Assembly (NCBI GenBank): GCA_028751875.1
Contig: CM054151.1
Span: forward strand, 37,641,343-37,705,342
Direction: 5' to 3'
Length of the DNA stretch: 64,000 bases
DNA from: Rapana venosa
Taxonomy: Eukaryota > Mollusca > Gastropoda > Neogastropoda > Muricidae
The notes under the pieces were generated by a model. That model did no database searches. It had not been told where the DNA came from and worked only from the letters and a program-made list of their open reading frames with translations. How positions within the stretch are numbered: the stretch's first letter is position 1; the number at the start of each line of letters is the position of its first letter. A program made the position numbers and the translations under genes. Below are positions 44,345 through 56,234 of the stretch, piece by piece.

Positions 44345-47300
44345 ATACACTTTGGCAGGTTGATGGAATTTTTGGCTGTTGAAAAGCAGGGATAGCTATG
44401 AAACGAAACAGGAGAGAAAATTCTTAGGTTTGAAACAAATATGTCTTGAGGCCAGATTTAAAAGAGTCACAAGAAGGCCTTTGGCGAAGAGAGATAGGGA
44501 GGCCATTCCAAATCGATGGACCAGAAACAGAGAAAGAGCGACGGCCAACAGTGGACTGGTTGAATCTAGGTGTTTGTAAGCACAAGGAATCTGCAGCAGA
44601 GCGAAGGGAACGAGAAGGGGTGTACAGGTGGAGACATTCACAGAGGTAGGAAGGTGCTGTTTTGTGGAGACATTTGTAACAGAGAGTACTGATCTTTATT
44701 CTTTGTGGCACAGGCAGCCAGTGGAGAGATCGCAAGAGAGGGGTAATGTGCTCAGATTTTTTCTTTCTGAGGACTAGTCGAGCTGCAGAGTTTTGAATAC
44801 GTTGAAGGGAGTGGATAGATGATGCTGGCAGACCAGCCAAAAGAGAATTGCAATAGTCCAGACGTGAAAGAATGAGAGATGCCACGAGTTTTGATGTTGC
44901 CTCTGTGGACAGGTACTTTCGAATTGCACTAATACGTCGTAATTGATAGAAGCAGGACTGGCAGGTCTGGGTGATGAATTTTTGCATAGAGAGTGTGTTG
45001 TCAATAATAACCCCTAGATACTTTACAGCAGTGGATAGAGGGACTGATGCATTGCCGAATTCTATTGAAGCTGTTGTAATGGAAGAGAGTTTGTTTTTGG
45101 TCCCTACAAGCATGGCTTCAGTTTTATCAGCGTTTAGTTGTAACTTGTTCTCTATCATCCATTTTTGGATATCTTGAAAGCAGTAGGTCATATTCATCAA
45201 GAGGGAAGGCAGATTTTCAGGAGTGTCACTGCTTAGAATCTGAGAGTCATCTGCATAAAAGTGATGGTTGATCTGATGACGGTTAATTATATGTGACAGT
45301 GGAGCGGTGTAGAGAGTGAAAAGAACAGGGCCCAGAACTGATCCCTGCGGGACTCCACATTCCAGTCTGGCAGGTACTGACTGAATCTTGTTTACTGTGA
45401 CTGTCTGGAATCGATCAGTCATGTATGATCTAAACCAGGTGAGGGCTGTACCAGTAACACCAAACGTTTCTTGAAGACGGGAGAGAAGGATAGAGTGGTC
45501 AATAGTGTCGAAGGCTGCAGATAAGTCGAGTAGAGTGAGGAGGGAGATTTTCCCTGAGTCAGAAGCAAGTAGAAGCATGTTTAAGGTGTGAACTAGGGTG
45601 GTTTTAGTGCTGTGGTTGGCACGATAGGCAGACTGAAACGCAGGAAGAAGACTGTTGGAGAGAAGGTGGTTGTTGAGCTGTTTCAGAACTACTCTTTCAA
45701 GGACTTTAGAGATAAAGGTAGGTTGGAAACAGGTCTGTAATTCTTCAGAAGTTAGGGTCAAGGTCATGCTTTTTGAGTAATGGTGTGACTAAAGCAGTTT
45801 TGAGAGCTGAAGGAACATTTCCAGAAACAAGAGATGAGTTTACTATCTTTGTGATAGCGGGTATGAGCTGTGGCAGGCACTGCGCGAAAAGAGAAGCAGG
45901 TATGGGGTCGAGATCGCATGATTTTATAGTCATTCCTTTCAGAATTGTCTCGATTTCTTTCTCGCTTGCTGGATGAAAGGACAGGAGAGGAGTGCCAGAA
46001 AAATGAGGATCACAAATTGCAGGCTGGAAAGGAGTCTGATCCAAGCTAGAGCGAATGTTGCGGATTTTGTCAGAAAAGAATGCAGACAATATGGAAGGAA
46101 GTTCAGAGTGGTTGGAGATAGAAGGCAGAGGGCTAGCCTTCGCAGATCCAAGCAGAGTGGATGTGAGGGAAAAGAGAGATTTCATAGATGTGGCATCAAG
46201 AACTTGAGAAGAGTAATAGTTTGTTTTTGCTGAATGGATTAAGGTTTTGATTTTGTTGATTTGTTTACGAAGAAGCTGTTTGTTTATTTCAGTTTTTGTT
46301 TTACGCCATTGCCGTTCTAGTTGCCGGCGTTTGCGTTTTGCGACCAGGATGTCATGGATGTACCATGGTGCACAGGGCCTATCAGGCAGGAGATGGTCAG
46401 TAGGAGGTGCATGCTCATCAAGGAGTTGGCTGAGGACGGTATTGTAGTGTTTAGAAGGGTCAGTATGGTCAGGGATTTGTGATAGACGTTCAGCAGCTTG
46501 GGAAAGAAAAGTTTGAATATCTATGGCCTTGAGGTTGCGACGGGTAATGCACTTCTTCTTTCTGATGGGTTTTGCAATGTTTAGGGAGAAAATAATGGTA
46601 GAATGATCGGAGAGCAGTTCGTCAGTGACAGATACAGACTGAGATGTGACTAGACCTTGTGAAACATCGGTGATAAGCCAGTCTAAAATGTGACCAGATC
46701 TGTGTGTTGGTTCGTTTACCAGTTGGGAAAGAGAGTGGTTAGACAAAGAAAGAGAAAGACGCTTAACATCAGGAGAGGACTGGTTGTCAAAGTGGAAGTT
46801 GAAGTCACCAAGAAGGATAAGTTTCTTGGGAGAGAGGCTGAAATGGTCAAGGAGTGATTGAAACTCTTGGTGGAAAACTGAAGACCTCAAATTGTTTCTA
46901 CGGTTGGGAGGTGGACGGTAAAGGCAACAGAGAGTAACAGAGTGGCCAGGTAAGGTGAGGCTGAGTTCACAGACTTCGAAAGATTCGGGTGAAAATGGAA
47001 GGGAGTGACAGATAGAAAGAGTTGGATGCAGAGTGTCTTTGTAGACATAGGCAATGCCACCTCCACGGGAGAGTCGGGGGAAAGAAAGAGTTTTGTAGCC
47101 AGGTGGCGTCAGTTGTTTTATCTTTGGTTCGTGACCAAGTGGCTTTAGCCAAGTTTCTGTAAGAAAAGCTAGATCTATGTGGTGTTCAGAAATGAAGTCA
47201 GAAATGAAGTCGGCTTTGCCATCAGGACAGACAGATTGAGCGTTGAGAAGACACATGTGGAGAAGGTCTGAGGGAGGCAAAGAGGTCGAAGAAGACAGTG

Positions 47301-47400
47301 GTGATTGACTATGACTATCAGAGGAAGAGGCTGAGGGCGATGGTAGAGATTTGTGCACTGGAAGAGTAGACAAGGATGGCGAGTCAGGAATTGTAATTCA
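44150..47400 (-). mobile_element. CR1/L2-like LINE, nearly intact (element A)
   Basis: Two minus-strand ORFs in series. 47373-45745 (542 aa) holds an endonuclease: HMCLLNAQSVCPDGKADF, FLTETWLKP, ILLGDFNFHF and LLSDHSTI. It then enters the RT N-terminus: SCDLDPIPASLF, TPLLKKHDLDPN. 45767-44424 (447 aa) holds the rest of the RT: LDLSAAFDTIDHS, CGVPQGSVLGPVLFTLYT, FYADDSQIL, KYLGVIIDN. Its C-terminus is RLDYCNSLLAGLPASSIHSL and LHWLPVPQRI. Compared with element B (52955-54908), two single-base deletions at about 45722-45745 cause the only break. The 3' end GCGCTATATAAATTCC with a (TTA)n tail at 44172-44150 is typical of L2/CR1-type elements. Confidence 0.9.
44290..44341. repeat. (AC)n microsatellite inside the 3' UTR of element A
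   Basis: About 26 AC units between AAATGCC and GTTATACAC. Element B has only AAATGCACAGGTTATACAC at the same place. Confidence 0.95.
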
Positions 47401-47471
47401 TTGTATACTGACAGGACCCCCGGCATCCCCACGGGAAAGAAAGCTGGCATTTATTTATTTTTTTATTTTTA

Positions 47472-47700
47472 TTTATTCTTTTATATCGAGGATAATGGAA
47501 TAAGCACTCATGTGCTTTTTTACATCCAGTCCCCGTGTGTATGCGGTTTTGTAAATTCTGTCATCTGTTCCCACCGGCACACAATGGCCTACTCTTATGA
47601 AAAGCGGAACAGGATTTAACGTATGCGCAAGATGTTCTGCGTGCGTTCGAACACGGGGCCTCGGTTTATAGTCTCATCCGAAGGACTTTGGGGAAGAGTA
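47472..47700 (-). mobile_element. SINE family A, 5'-truncated copy
   Basis: GAGGATAATGGAATAAGCAC, GTATGCGGTTTTGTAAATTC, CACCGGCACACAATGGCC and TATAGTCTCATCCGAAGGAC. The tRNA head is missing beyond 47700. It abuts the 5' end of element A. Confidence 0.85.
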
Positions 47701-47774
47701 TGACTTACAAGATCTTTAACTTGCACAGTTTTGATTTCCCGCTATAGTGTGTTATTTTAATTAAGAAGCAGAAG

Positions 47775-47915
47775 CAGGTGTGGGTACAAGTTGACGTGGG
47801 AGGTAGTGAAATGCCACGCCCTTAATCCCTGAGAGGTAGATGAGACTTCAACTCACGACCTGTGACCTCCGAACCATAAAGAGAACAACACTGTCTCCTT
47901 AATCACTTAGCTGTT
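47775..47915 (-). mobile_element. tRNA-derived SINE head, family D
   Basis: Minus strand CAGCTAAGTGATTAAGGAG (A box) and GAGTTGAAGTCTC (B box, 47854-47842), then CTCCCACGTCAACTTGT, the family D body motif. Confidence 0.65.
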
Positions 47916-47924
47916 TCGTCTTTG

Positions 47925-48245
47925 CATTTTGTTGCATTGTATTTTGGTGTATTGTATAGAGGTTGTATTATGTCTCATAGTATTGCCTTGTCTTGTAATG
48001 CGTTACATTGTATTACATTACTTTGTTTTGTATTGCATTACATTGTCTTGCATTGCAGTGATTTTTTTTTATTGCATTGCATTGTATTTGATTGCGATGT
48101 ATGGTATTGAGCTATCCTGTATTGTATTGCATTGTATTACATTGCATTATTGGAATGCATTGCACTGTACAGTATTGTATTGTATCGTATTGTATTGTAC
48201 TGTACAGCACTGCATTGTATGTATTTTATAATATTGTATTGTATT
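47925..48245. repeat. ATTGT/ATTGC pentamer-like simple repeat
   Basis: Degenerate TTGTATTGCATTGTATT units. Reverse complement of the pentamer type at 21605-21695. Confidence 0.9.
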
Positions 48246-48267
48246 GTGCCGTCAGCCACTGAGCTTT

Positions 48268-48720
48268 ATCACAGTTCTTGATTAAACCATTGACGCTGGG
48301 GGCAACAGCAAAGTGAGAGGCTGTATGATCAGTGGCTTTCCCACTCATGGAATTCCACTTTACAGCTTAGTCTTTAGTGATCGACTATGACTCTCTGACT
48401 AGGAGGCTTGACTCGCACAGTCCTTATGTGCTGCAGCCCTGGGGGCTGGTTGGCCTTTGGAGAACATCTCCTACGCTGACTGTCCTTATGCACAATTGGC
48501 CGAGAGAGTGGGGATGTCCTGTGGGCAAGGCATCTCCACTATAATAAAATTCTTCCCAATTTCCAAAACAGCAGCTGCCTCCTCTGCTGTTTTGGAGGTC
48601 ATCGTCGGACACGACGGACAAACATACAACATACATTGTATTGTACACCGCCTTGAGTCACAGGGGATCGGCTGTATTCCGCGGGCTGAGTGCATCTCTA
48701 CAAGAACGGCGGCCACCCAT
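48268..48720. repeat. Dispersed repeat, paired with 21735-22090 and 31460-31815
   Basis: Homologous to copy 1/copy 2 sequence up to the CTGCCTCCTCTGCTGTTTTG block (about 48590). It continues with CACCGCCTTGAGTCACAGGG and ACGGCGGCCACCC, which those copies lack. Confidence 0.8.
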
Positions 48721-48885
48721 TAAACAAAAATTTGTCTGCGTGTGTCCTTGTTTCCCACCAACCCAACTATGTTGTTTATAGCCCCACAGACCACAAAGAC
48801 CATGTCAGGGTTTTCAACTCATTGCCCTGTAAAAATGGCCTCTTTCTACATAATGTTGTCAGATACAACACTATTGTTACTGTAA

Positions 48886-49148
48886 AAGGTAAAGGTGTCC
48901 CAAAACCTATGTAGTCGTAGGGGAGTGAGGCATCAGAGACCTCAACTTATCAAAGAGCCAGCATATTGAGGGCGGCGCTCATCACCTCTTCCTCGCTGCT
49001 TTACCTTCCCTGAGGTCAGGTACCCATTTACAGCTGGGTGAACTGAGGGGACTGTACTGAAGCCAAGGCGCGCAAACGGACGCTCGATGCTGCTTAACAT
49101 TGGCTGGGGGGAAAACAAATACTCTGACCACTGAGCTATCCGTCCCCA
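48886..49148 (-). mobile_element. Composite tRNA/5S SINE, copy lacking the C box
   Basis: Minus strand: head TAGCTCAGTGGTCAGAG (49138-49122), then TGTTAAGCAGCATCGAGCGT and CCGTTTGCGCGCC, CACCCAGCTGTAAATGGGTA and GGGACACCTTTACC. Relative to 6207-6500, a 25-bp block (6270-6294 there, the 5S C box) is absent. Confidence 0.8.
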
Positions 49149-49194
49149 TTACTCTGGGTCTGCTAAATGTAAATATTGCACATACGACCTCAAC

Positions 49195-49335
49195 TCCACA
49201 GAAAACCTAGCAACCTGGCCATTGTGAAGATCTAGTGGATGGGCGAAAAGTTTAAGTTCAATAGAGAATCGAACCAGCAATTTCTTGCTTTTCAGACGAG
49301 TGCGCTTCCATATGGACCACTACACCACCTTGAAG
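49195..49335 (-). mobile_element. tRNA-derived SINE head
   Basis: Minus strand GTGTAGTGGTCCATATGG (A box) and GGTTCGATTCTC (B box, 49275-49264) at normal spacing. The following body, CCACTAGATCTTCACAATGG, has no other copy in the window. Confidence 0.7.
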
Positions 49336-49467
49336 AAGTCGTACGATCTTTCCTTGCCGTCAATCTGCTGCTTATCTGTGATGGTCCCCAGTGACCTCAA
49401 TATTCATCGTAGTTTCCTTGGAACTGTTCGCTTTGTTTTCAATCGCTAGTTGTGTCTTTGATAATTA

Positions 49468-49515
49468 TGTTGTTGCTTCGATTTTACGTCTATTCACTCA
49501 AAGGGGTATTAGACG
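49468..49515 (-). mobile_element. LINE 3' hairpin tail, copy 7
   Basis: In sense: CGTCT, AATAC, CCCT, TTG, AGTG, AAT, AGACG (49515-49487), then TAAAATCGAAG and CAA triplets. One inner pair is mismatched. Confidence 0.7.
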
Positions 49516-50794
49516 AAATTGTGTGTGTCTTTGATATAGTCAAATCATTGTGTAGTATTGGCAGTGTGTGTTTATTTGTGTGTATGTGTGTGTGTGTGTG
49601 TGTGAGTGAGTGTGTGTGTGTGTTTAAGATATGCAATAGTTATCATAGGTAAAACAAAATGCAATTGCATCAAGAAAAATGCTGAAGCCCAATTTAACAG
49701 TGAATTAGCAGCTGGACTTTGAAGCAAACATTGACACATTGTGCGCGTGCGTGCGTGCGTGTGCGTACGTGCGTATGTGCGTGTGTGTGCATGTGTGTGC
49801 GTTCGTTGACAAACGGAGTTACATGTGGTTTGCGTGTACGAAGAGGTAAATACCGTATTTTCACTGCAGTTGTGAATAAGAGCAGGTGCGGTTTGTGTGC
49901 CTTATATCTATTGTTATCATTGTTGTCCCTGTCGTTTGTCGTTATCCTTGTCATCGTAGTCCTTATTACTGCTCTTGCAGTAAGTAATGCTATGATTGTT
50001 ATTGAAATCACCAGAGAACTAACACCAATAGAACTTTAACAAAACTAGAAATTGCTCTGTTTTGTTGTTAGGAGAGCTTTTTTCTATTACACATGTGTTT
50101 AAAAATAAGAAATCCCACAAGAGCATATCAAATTTTAATTCTCATCATACACTACCGTATCCACACCAAGTCTACCACAGCCCCATAGATGACAATCCAT
50201 GGAGATCTATCCTTGTACATGTCTCTGTGAGGCGAGGCGCAAAATGTGGTCTTTCTAGTGTAAGGAACCTAACTATTCTACTTGTGATCTAACCACACAT
50301 GTGTGTACTACTGAGGCATGTTTGGTTGCTATCTATAACCATGGAATGTCATATATACTCTAATCTTGTCCCTCTGACAAGTAAGCAGTGCTACTTAACC
50401 CAATATAGCCCACCAGGTCGGCAGGGCTACGGGAGGGGGGGGGGGGGGAGGGGGGGATGATAAGTATCAACCGGGATCCTTGATAGCTTTGCAGAGCGTA
50501 TTTCGATTCCTGCTTCCTACATACAGCCTGTCTACCCTTGCTGTTTCTTTTCTCACCTCTTGTCTTTCCTGGCCTTCTCCTCGTCCCTACACCTAGATGC
50601 AAATCCCCCCTCCCACCACCGCCCCCCCCCCCCCCCCATCCCCTTTCTTTTTCTGTTGTCTTTTACTTCGTTCCTTATTTGAAATATACTTTCTGATTGA
50701 TTAAAATATCCGTCAATAATTATTGATGACTTGTTTGGTTTGTTTAGTGTCTATTTTGATTATTCATGTTGTTTAATTAATCTTTTTCTACGTC
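49516..50794. other. Non-coding stretch with GT and poly-G/poly-C runs
   Basis: GT-rich at 49560-49625 and 49740-49800, G run at 50435-50456, C run at 50622-50640. No gene recognised. Confidence 0.5.
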
Positions 50795-50912
50795 AAACGC
50801 TAAGACAGCAAAATAATCTTGTTGTCTGTCGTATGAGTGGAAATGAGGTTGCAGGTGCCGTTAAACGCCTGACAAGTCAGGCCCAGCGTATCCGACTTCG
50901 GCGTAACGTTGT
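50795..50912 (-). repeat. Repeat pair member with perfect GCCTGAC/GTCAGGC palindrome
   Basis: CGCCTGACAAGTCAGGCCCA contains GCCTGAC, AA, GTCAGGC. Its partner at 43860-43975 has a mutated left arm (GCCTAAA). Confidence 0.65.
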
Positions 50913-51184
50913 TAAGTAATTATCCTTATTTGCTGTATTGTAGAAAAGGGGTTTAGTCAGTACTCAGTTATTGCAGTCGAATATTGTGGAGATATCTGTC
51001 ACAAGCTGTGTGTGCTGTTTATCTAAGTACGTATTTAATAAAGTTATTAGTTGTTCTGTCACAATTATAACAAGTTTGTTACAAATTTTGCATAGAACTC
51101 GGGGGGGGGGGGGGGGGGGGGGGGGGGGGTGGAGGTGGTGTTATTTTCTGTTTTCTTCCTTGGCTGGAGTTCTGAAGCTCACCT

Positions 51185-51262
51185 GCGGTGACGTGTTTGC
51201 GTATGCGACCATTGTTTGCCCATCATTAAAAGGTAGCTGCATTCCGACTTCGGAAAAAACTT
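51185..51262 (-). mobile_element. SINE 3'-domain relic (CCGACTTCGG type)
   Basis: TTTGCGTATGCGACCATTG, then AAGGTAGCTGCATTCCGACT. Homologous to 12410-12478 and to the complement of 58812-58890. A 30-base G run lies just 5' (51100-51129). Confidence 0.65.
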
Positions 51263-51471
51263 CTGTTTAAACCAAGAAGAGTTTTTTTTTACTTTCGTAG
51301 CTAAGTCATGACTGGCTCAAACAAAACTCCCCATGACTAAATTCTATAATAAATAGCTTCTGACACAGATGTAACAGAGACCCTTCGAATTATGTTTTCG
51401 CTCTTGTATAATTATGAACTAAAGGTTAAGAATAAACGCTGTAAAATTTTGTAGAGCGAGAATGCTTATGC

Positions 51472-51531
<60 letters not shown>

Positions 51532-52291
51532 TTTTTATATATCAACGGATTCACATTAAAGGAACAAATATCCGCTTGGATGAAGACTGTATGCCACTTT
51601 CATGAAACAAGGAAGACAGAACCTGGATTTTGTTGCCAGGCTATCTTATACAAAACTAGGAAGGGAGGAAGGACGAAAGGAGCGAGTACAGCTAACACAT
51701 AGCAAGGAGATAACATCTGATTTGAGCTGGACACAAAGCAGACAAGACAGAAGGGATTTAAGAACAAGGAATAAGAGTCTACTCGGACAAAAGTAGGGAC
51801 ATAATTATCCACTTTGTTCTGAAGACACAAAGCCTTGACTTGTTGCTGTCACTTTTCGTCATTTTTACACCCTTCCCTACACGCTTCTTGCTTATAGAAA
51901 TAGTCGAGACTTTAGGGAGCAGGGTGCAAAGATTTGTTATTTATATCCTGACTTCTGTTTTAGATATACAGTAAGCACTTGTTGAGTATACATTGGTAAG
52001 AACTTCTTTTTGGAGAAGGAAGGGAGAGCGAGCATTTATCGTTCACAGTTCGTGAATGATTTTTTGTTTGTTTGCTTTTTGTGTACTTTTGTTTTGGGTT
52101 TTTGCTTTTCTTTTTTTTTGTCGTAGCTGGCGTTCACTCTTAGGGTATGTGGATGTACTAAAGAGCATGCTCTTACACCATAAAAATGTTTCAGTCCGAA
52201 CCTTTGAAGAATGCGCTTTAATTTCTGCTTGGGTTCTGAACTAAGAGAGTAACCTGATCCATAAGCTCTTGCAGGCGGCTATACAACAAAG

Positions 52292-52344
<53 letters not shown>

Positions 52345-52954
52345 ATTAGCAGCTGTTGTGGTGGGTCGGGGAAGGGGTTGGGGCTTGGGGGCTTTGGTAG
52401 ACAAAAGCGAAGTGGACTTGTGTTTCCCCTCATCTCCTGTTTCTCCTGTATGCAGTGGAACAACCTTGCACAATGGAGAGGCCCCAGTGCTTTTGCAGGG
52501 GAATAATGCAGACAGCAAACGTTGATTCGTCGTGTGAGACTTAGGCGGGGTGGGGGGAAATCCCATTTATAGCGAAACTGCATAGGTTTGTCTTTTTTTT
52601 TGAGTCAGAGCACCAACTCTTTGGATACATTTGCACATTCTTCTGTCTTTGATAGAAAATGAAAATGTCGATGTTTGAGTTTGCGATTCAATAAAGCAGT
52701 TAGCTTTGGTAGGTTTTGGCTTTGTTATCCAGAGATAGTCCACAGTGTGCTCTGCTCTTAGGTGATTGTTATCTGCTGTTGAAATTTACTTTGCATAACT
52801 GTTTACCTTTACTTTGCATAACTGCTTACCTTTAATTTGCATAACTGTTTACCTTTACTTTGTATAGCTGTTTTCCTTTACTTTGCATAATGAAACAGGA
52901 TTACATGAGATTAGCCTCAACGTGTAAACGGATAAGATGAATACAGAAAGAGAG
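51263..52954. other. Non-coding stretch with (AT)n, (GA)n and a short tandem phrase
   Basis: (AT)n at 51476-51543, (GA)n at 52296-52343 and four near-repeats of TTTACTTTGCATAACTG at 52788-52890. No gene recognised. Confidence 0.6.
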
Positions 52955-52959
52955 AGAGA

Positions 52960-53000
<41 letters not shown>

Positions 53001-54908
53001 GGAACTTATATAGCGCTGTATCTTGCACAGACAAATCAAAGCGCTTGCACTCAACTCATTCTTACACAGTCATGCAACCAATAGCAAGTAATAGTTCTAA
53101 CAAGTCCAAATGCACAGGTTATACACTTTGGCAAGGTGATGGAATCTTTGACTGTTGAAAAGCAGGGATAGCTATGAAATGAAACAGGAGAGGAAATTCT
53201 TAGGTTTGAAACAAATATGTCTTGAGGCCAGATTTAAAAGTGTCACAAGAAGGTCTTTGGCGAAGAGAGATAGGGAGGCCATTCCAAATCGATGGACCAG
53301 AAACAGAGAAAGAGCGACGGCAACAGTGGAACTGGTTGAATCTAGGTATTTGTAAGCACAAGGAATCTGCAGCAGAGCGAAGGGAACGAGAAGGGGTGTA
53401 CAGGTGGAGACATTCACAGAGGTAGGAGGGTGCTGTTTTGTGGAGACATTTGTAACAGAGGGTCTGATCTTATAGTTTATTCTTTGTGGCACAGGCAGCC
53501 AGTGGAGAGATCGCAAGAGAGGGGTAATGTGCTCAGATTTTTTCTTTCTGAGGACTAGTCGAGCTGCAGAGTTTTGAATACGTTGAAGGGAGTGGATAGA
53601 TGATGCTGGCAGACCAGCCAAAAGAGAATTGCAATAGTCCAGACGTGAAAGAATGAGAGATGCCACGAGTTTTGATGTTGCGTCTGTGGACAGGTACTTT
53701 CGAATTGCACTAATACGCCGTAATTGATAGAAGCACGACTGGCAGGTCTGAGTGATGAACTTTTGCATAGAGAGTGTGTTGTCAATAATGACCCCTAGAT
53801 ACTTGACAGCAGTGGATAGAGGGACTGATGCATTGCCGAATTCTGTTGAAGCTGTTGTAATGGAAGAGAGTTTGTTTTTGGTCCCTACAAGCATGGCTTC
53901 AGTTTTATCAGCGTTTAGTTGTAACTTGTTCTCTATCATCCAGTTTTGGATATCTTGAAAGCAGTAGGCCATATTTATCAAGAGAGAAGGTAGATTTTCA
54001 GGTGTGTCACTGCTTAGAATCTGAGAGTCATCTGCAAAAAAGTGATGGTTGATCTGATGACGGTTAATTATATGTGACAGTGGAACGGTGTAGAGAGTGA
54101 AAAGAACAGGGCCTAGAACTGATCCCTGCGGGACTCCACATTCCAATCTGGCAGGTACTGACTGAATCTTGTTTACTGTGACTGTGTGGAGTCGGTCAGT
54201 CAGGTATGAGCTAAACCAGGTGAGTGCCGTACCAGTAACACCAAACGTTTCCTGAAGACGGGAGAGAAGGATAGAGTGGTCAATAGTGTCAAAGGCTGCA
54301 GATAAGTCGAGTAGAGTGAGGAGGGAGATTTTCCCTGAGTCAGAAGCAAGTAGAAGCATGTTTAAAGTGTGAACTAGGGTGGTTTCAGTGCTGTGGTTGG
54401 CGCGATAGGCAGACTGAAACGCAGGAAGAAGACTGTTGGAGAGAAGGCGGTTGTTGAGCTGTTTCAGAACTACTCTTTCAAGGACTTAAGAGATAAGAGG
54501 AAGGTTGGAAACAGGTCTGTAATTCTTCAGAATGTTAGGGTCAAGGTCATGCTTTTTGAGTAATGGTGTGACTAAAGCAGTTTTGAGAGCTGAAGGAACA
54601 TTTCCAGAAACAAGAGATGAGTTTACTATCTTTGTGATAGTAGGTATAAGCTGTGGCAGGCACTGTGCGAAAAGAGAAGCAGGTATGGGGTCGAGATCGC
54701 ATGATTTTATGGTCATTCCTTTCAGAATTGTCTCGATTTCTTTCTCGCTTGCTGGATGAAAGGACAGGAGAGGAGTGCCAGAAAATTGAGGATCACAAAT
54801 TACAGGCTGGAAAGGAGTCTGATCCAAGCTAGAGCGAATGTTGCGGATTTTGTCAGAAAAGAATGCAGAAAATATAGAAGGAAGTTCAGAGTGGTTATAG
54901 ATAGAAGG
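52955..54908 (-). mobile_element. CR1/L2-like LINE, 5'-truncated sister (element B)
   Basis: Starts within the RT N-terminal linker (NHSELPSIFSAFFSDKIRNI, near 54900) and runs through TPLLKKHDLDPNILKNYRPV, LDLSAAFDTIDHS and GVPQGSVLGPVLFTLYT. It carries FFADDSQIL (Tyr to Phe before the catalytic Asp pair) and the same C-terminus, with a frameshift near 53475. It ends in GCGCTATATAAGTTCC and a (TTA)n tail (52996-52962). By eye very close to element A. GA-rich sequence flanks both ends (52945-52961, 54910-54925). Confidence 0.9.
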
Positions 54909-54924
54909 TGGGAGAAGAGAGAGA

Positions 54925-55155
54925 GGGTGTGTGTGTGTGTGTGTATGTTTGTGTATGTATTTGTGTGTGTGCGTGCGCGTGCACTTACACACCGCTAGAA
55001 AACAAACACTCGTATGCAGGTTTGTATTTAACTCTGTTGTATAGATATCTCTGTGAGTACTTCCCACTCTTCAGAATGCTATCACCTTATTTTTCTCATC
55101 CTCCTTCTCCTATCACTACTACTGCAGCTACTACAACTATTACTGCTGCTGCTAC

Positions 55156-55190
<35 letters not shown>

Positions 55191-55196
55191 CAACTT

Positions 55197-55248
<52 letters not shown>

Positions 55249-55877
55249 AACCACTACACAAACACTCACACACACACATTCCCACCAACCCACTCACACA
55301 AAACGCACGTACTATACTTATTTTCCCCCAATGCCCTCAATTTACACAGGACGAAAACCTGTAACCGTTCACAGGACCTGTCGATGACTGCAGGTCTGCA
55401 GCACTGTCCTCCCACCCTGTCTGTCTACCCTTACACACAGGCGATCATTCACCACCCCACCCCATCACCCTCCCCTCTCTATCTTTACCCCTTTACCCCC
55501 ACCCCTTCCCAATCCCATGCCTCTCCTCCATCCCACTCTACGTGTCCCTTCTAAGTTTATAGCCTCCCCCCTCCCTTCTCGAGTTTCTGCATTACTCATC
55601 CGTGCTGTCACAGACATTTGCCTGTATGATGACTACAAGCGTGCATGCATGCAAACGCATAACCGTGGATCTGTCTACCTACTGATTATTTTGCGCCTTT
55701 TATTGATGAGTACAGTGCATGGACATATACAAACGTGTATTGTATACATGTCTATGCATGTAGAGATATATTCGAGTTGATATACATTGGAGTCTTTGGA
55801 CATACCTTGAGTGCAGAGGCATGCATGCAAGGGCTGCATACAACATGCAAGCTTGCATATGTGTACACGCGTGTTTC

Positions 55878-55909
<32 letters not shown>

Positions 55910-56234
55910 CACTCACTCACTCTACCACTACCACCAACACCACAGTCACCACCAGCCTCCACTTCCACCTCTCTCCCCCTTCACCTGCGCCCGCGCGCAC
56001 ACACACACACCTACCTCCCACCAAAGCCACATTAGACTGTACATAAAGCCTACAGGGTGGCATTAAGCGGGTAGGGTGTATACACACGACAGGTAGATCC
56101 AGACAGGAGGACAGGCTATACAGGGTATGTATACCAATCTCCCCCTGACCTAAGTGACTCAGCCTTATAACAGACACGCTCCTTCCCACACCATGACGGC
56201 GTGATTTATGTCACATCTAAAGCCTGGCCTGTCT
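54925..56234. other. Non-coding stretch rich in CA/GT and triplet repeats
   Basis: (GT)n directly at the truncated LINE edge (54927-54975), (CTG/CTA/ACT)n at 55118-55250, CA tracts near 55880-55915 and 55995. No gene recognised. Confidence 0.6.
55118..55250. repeat. (CTG)n to (ACT)n triplet microsatellite
   Basis: CTGCTGCTGCTA units pass into pure ACT triplets. Confidence 0.95.
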
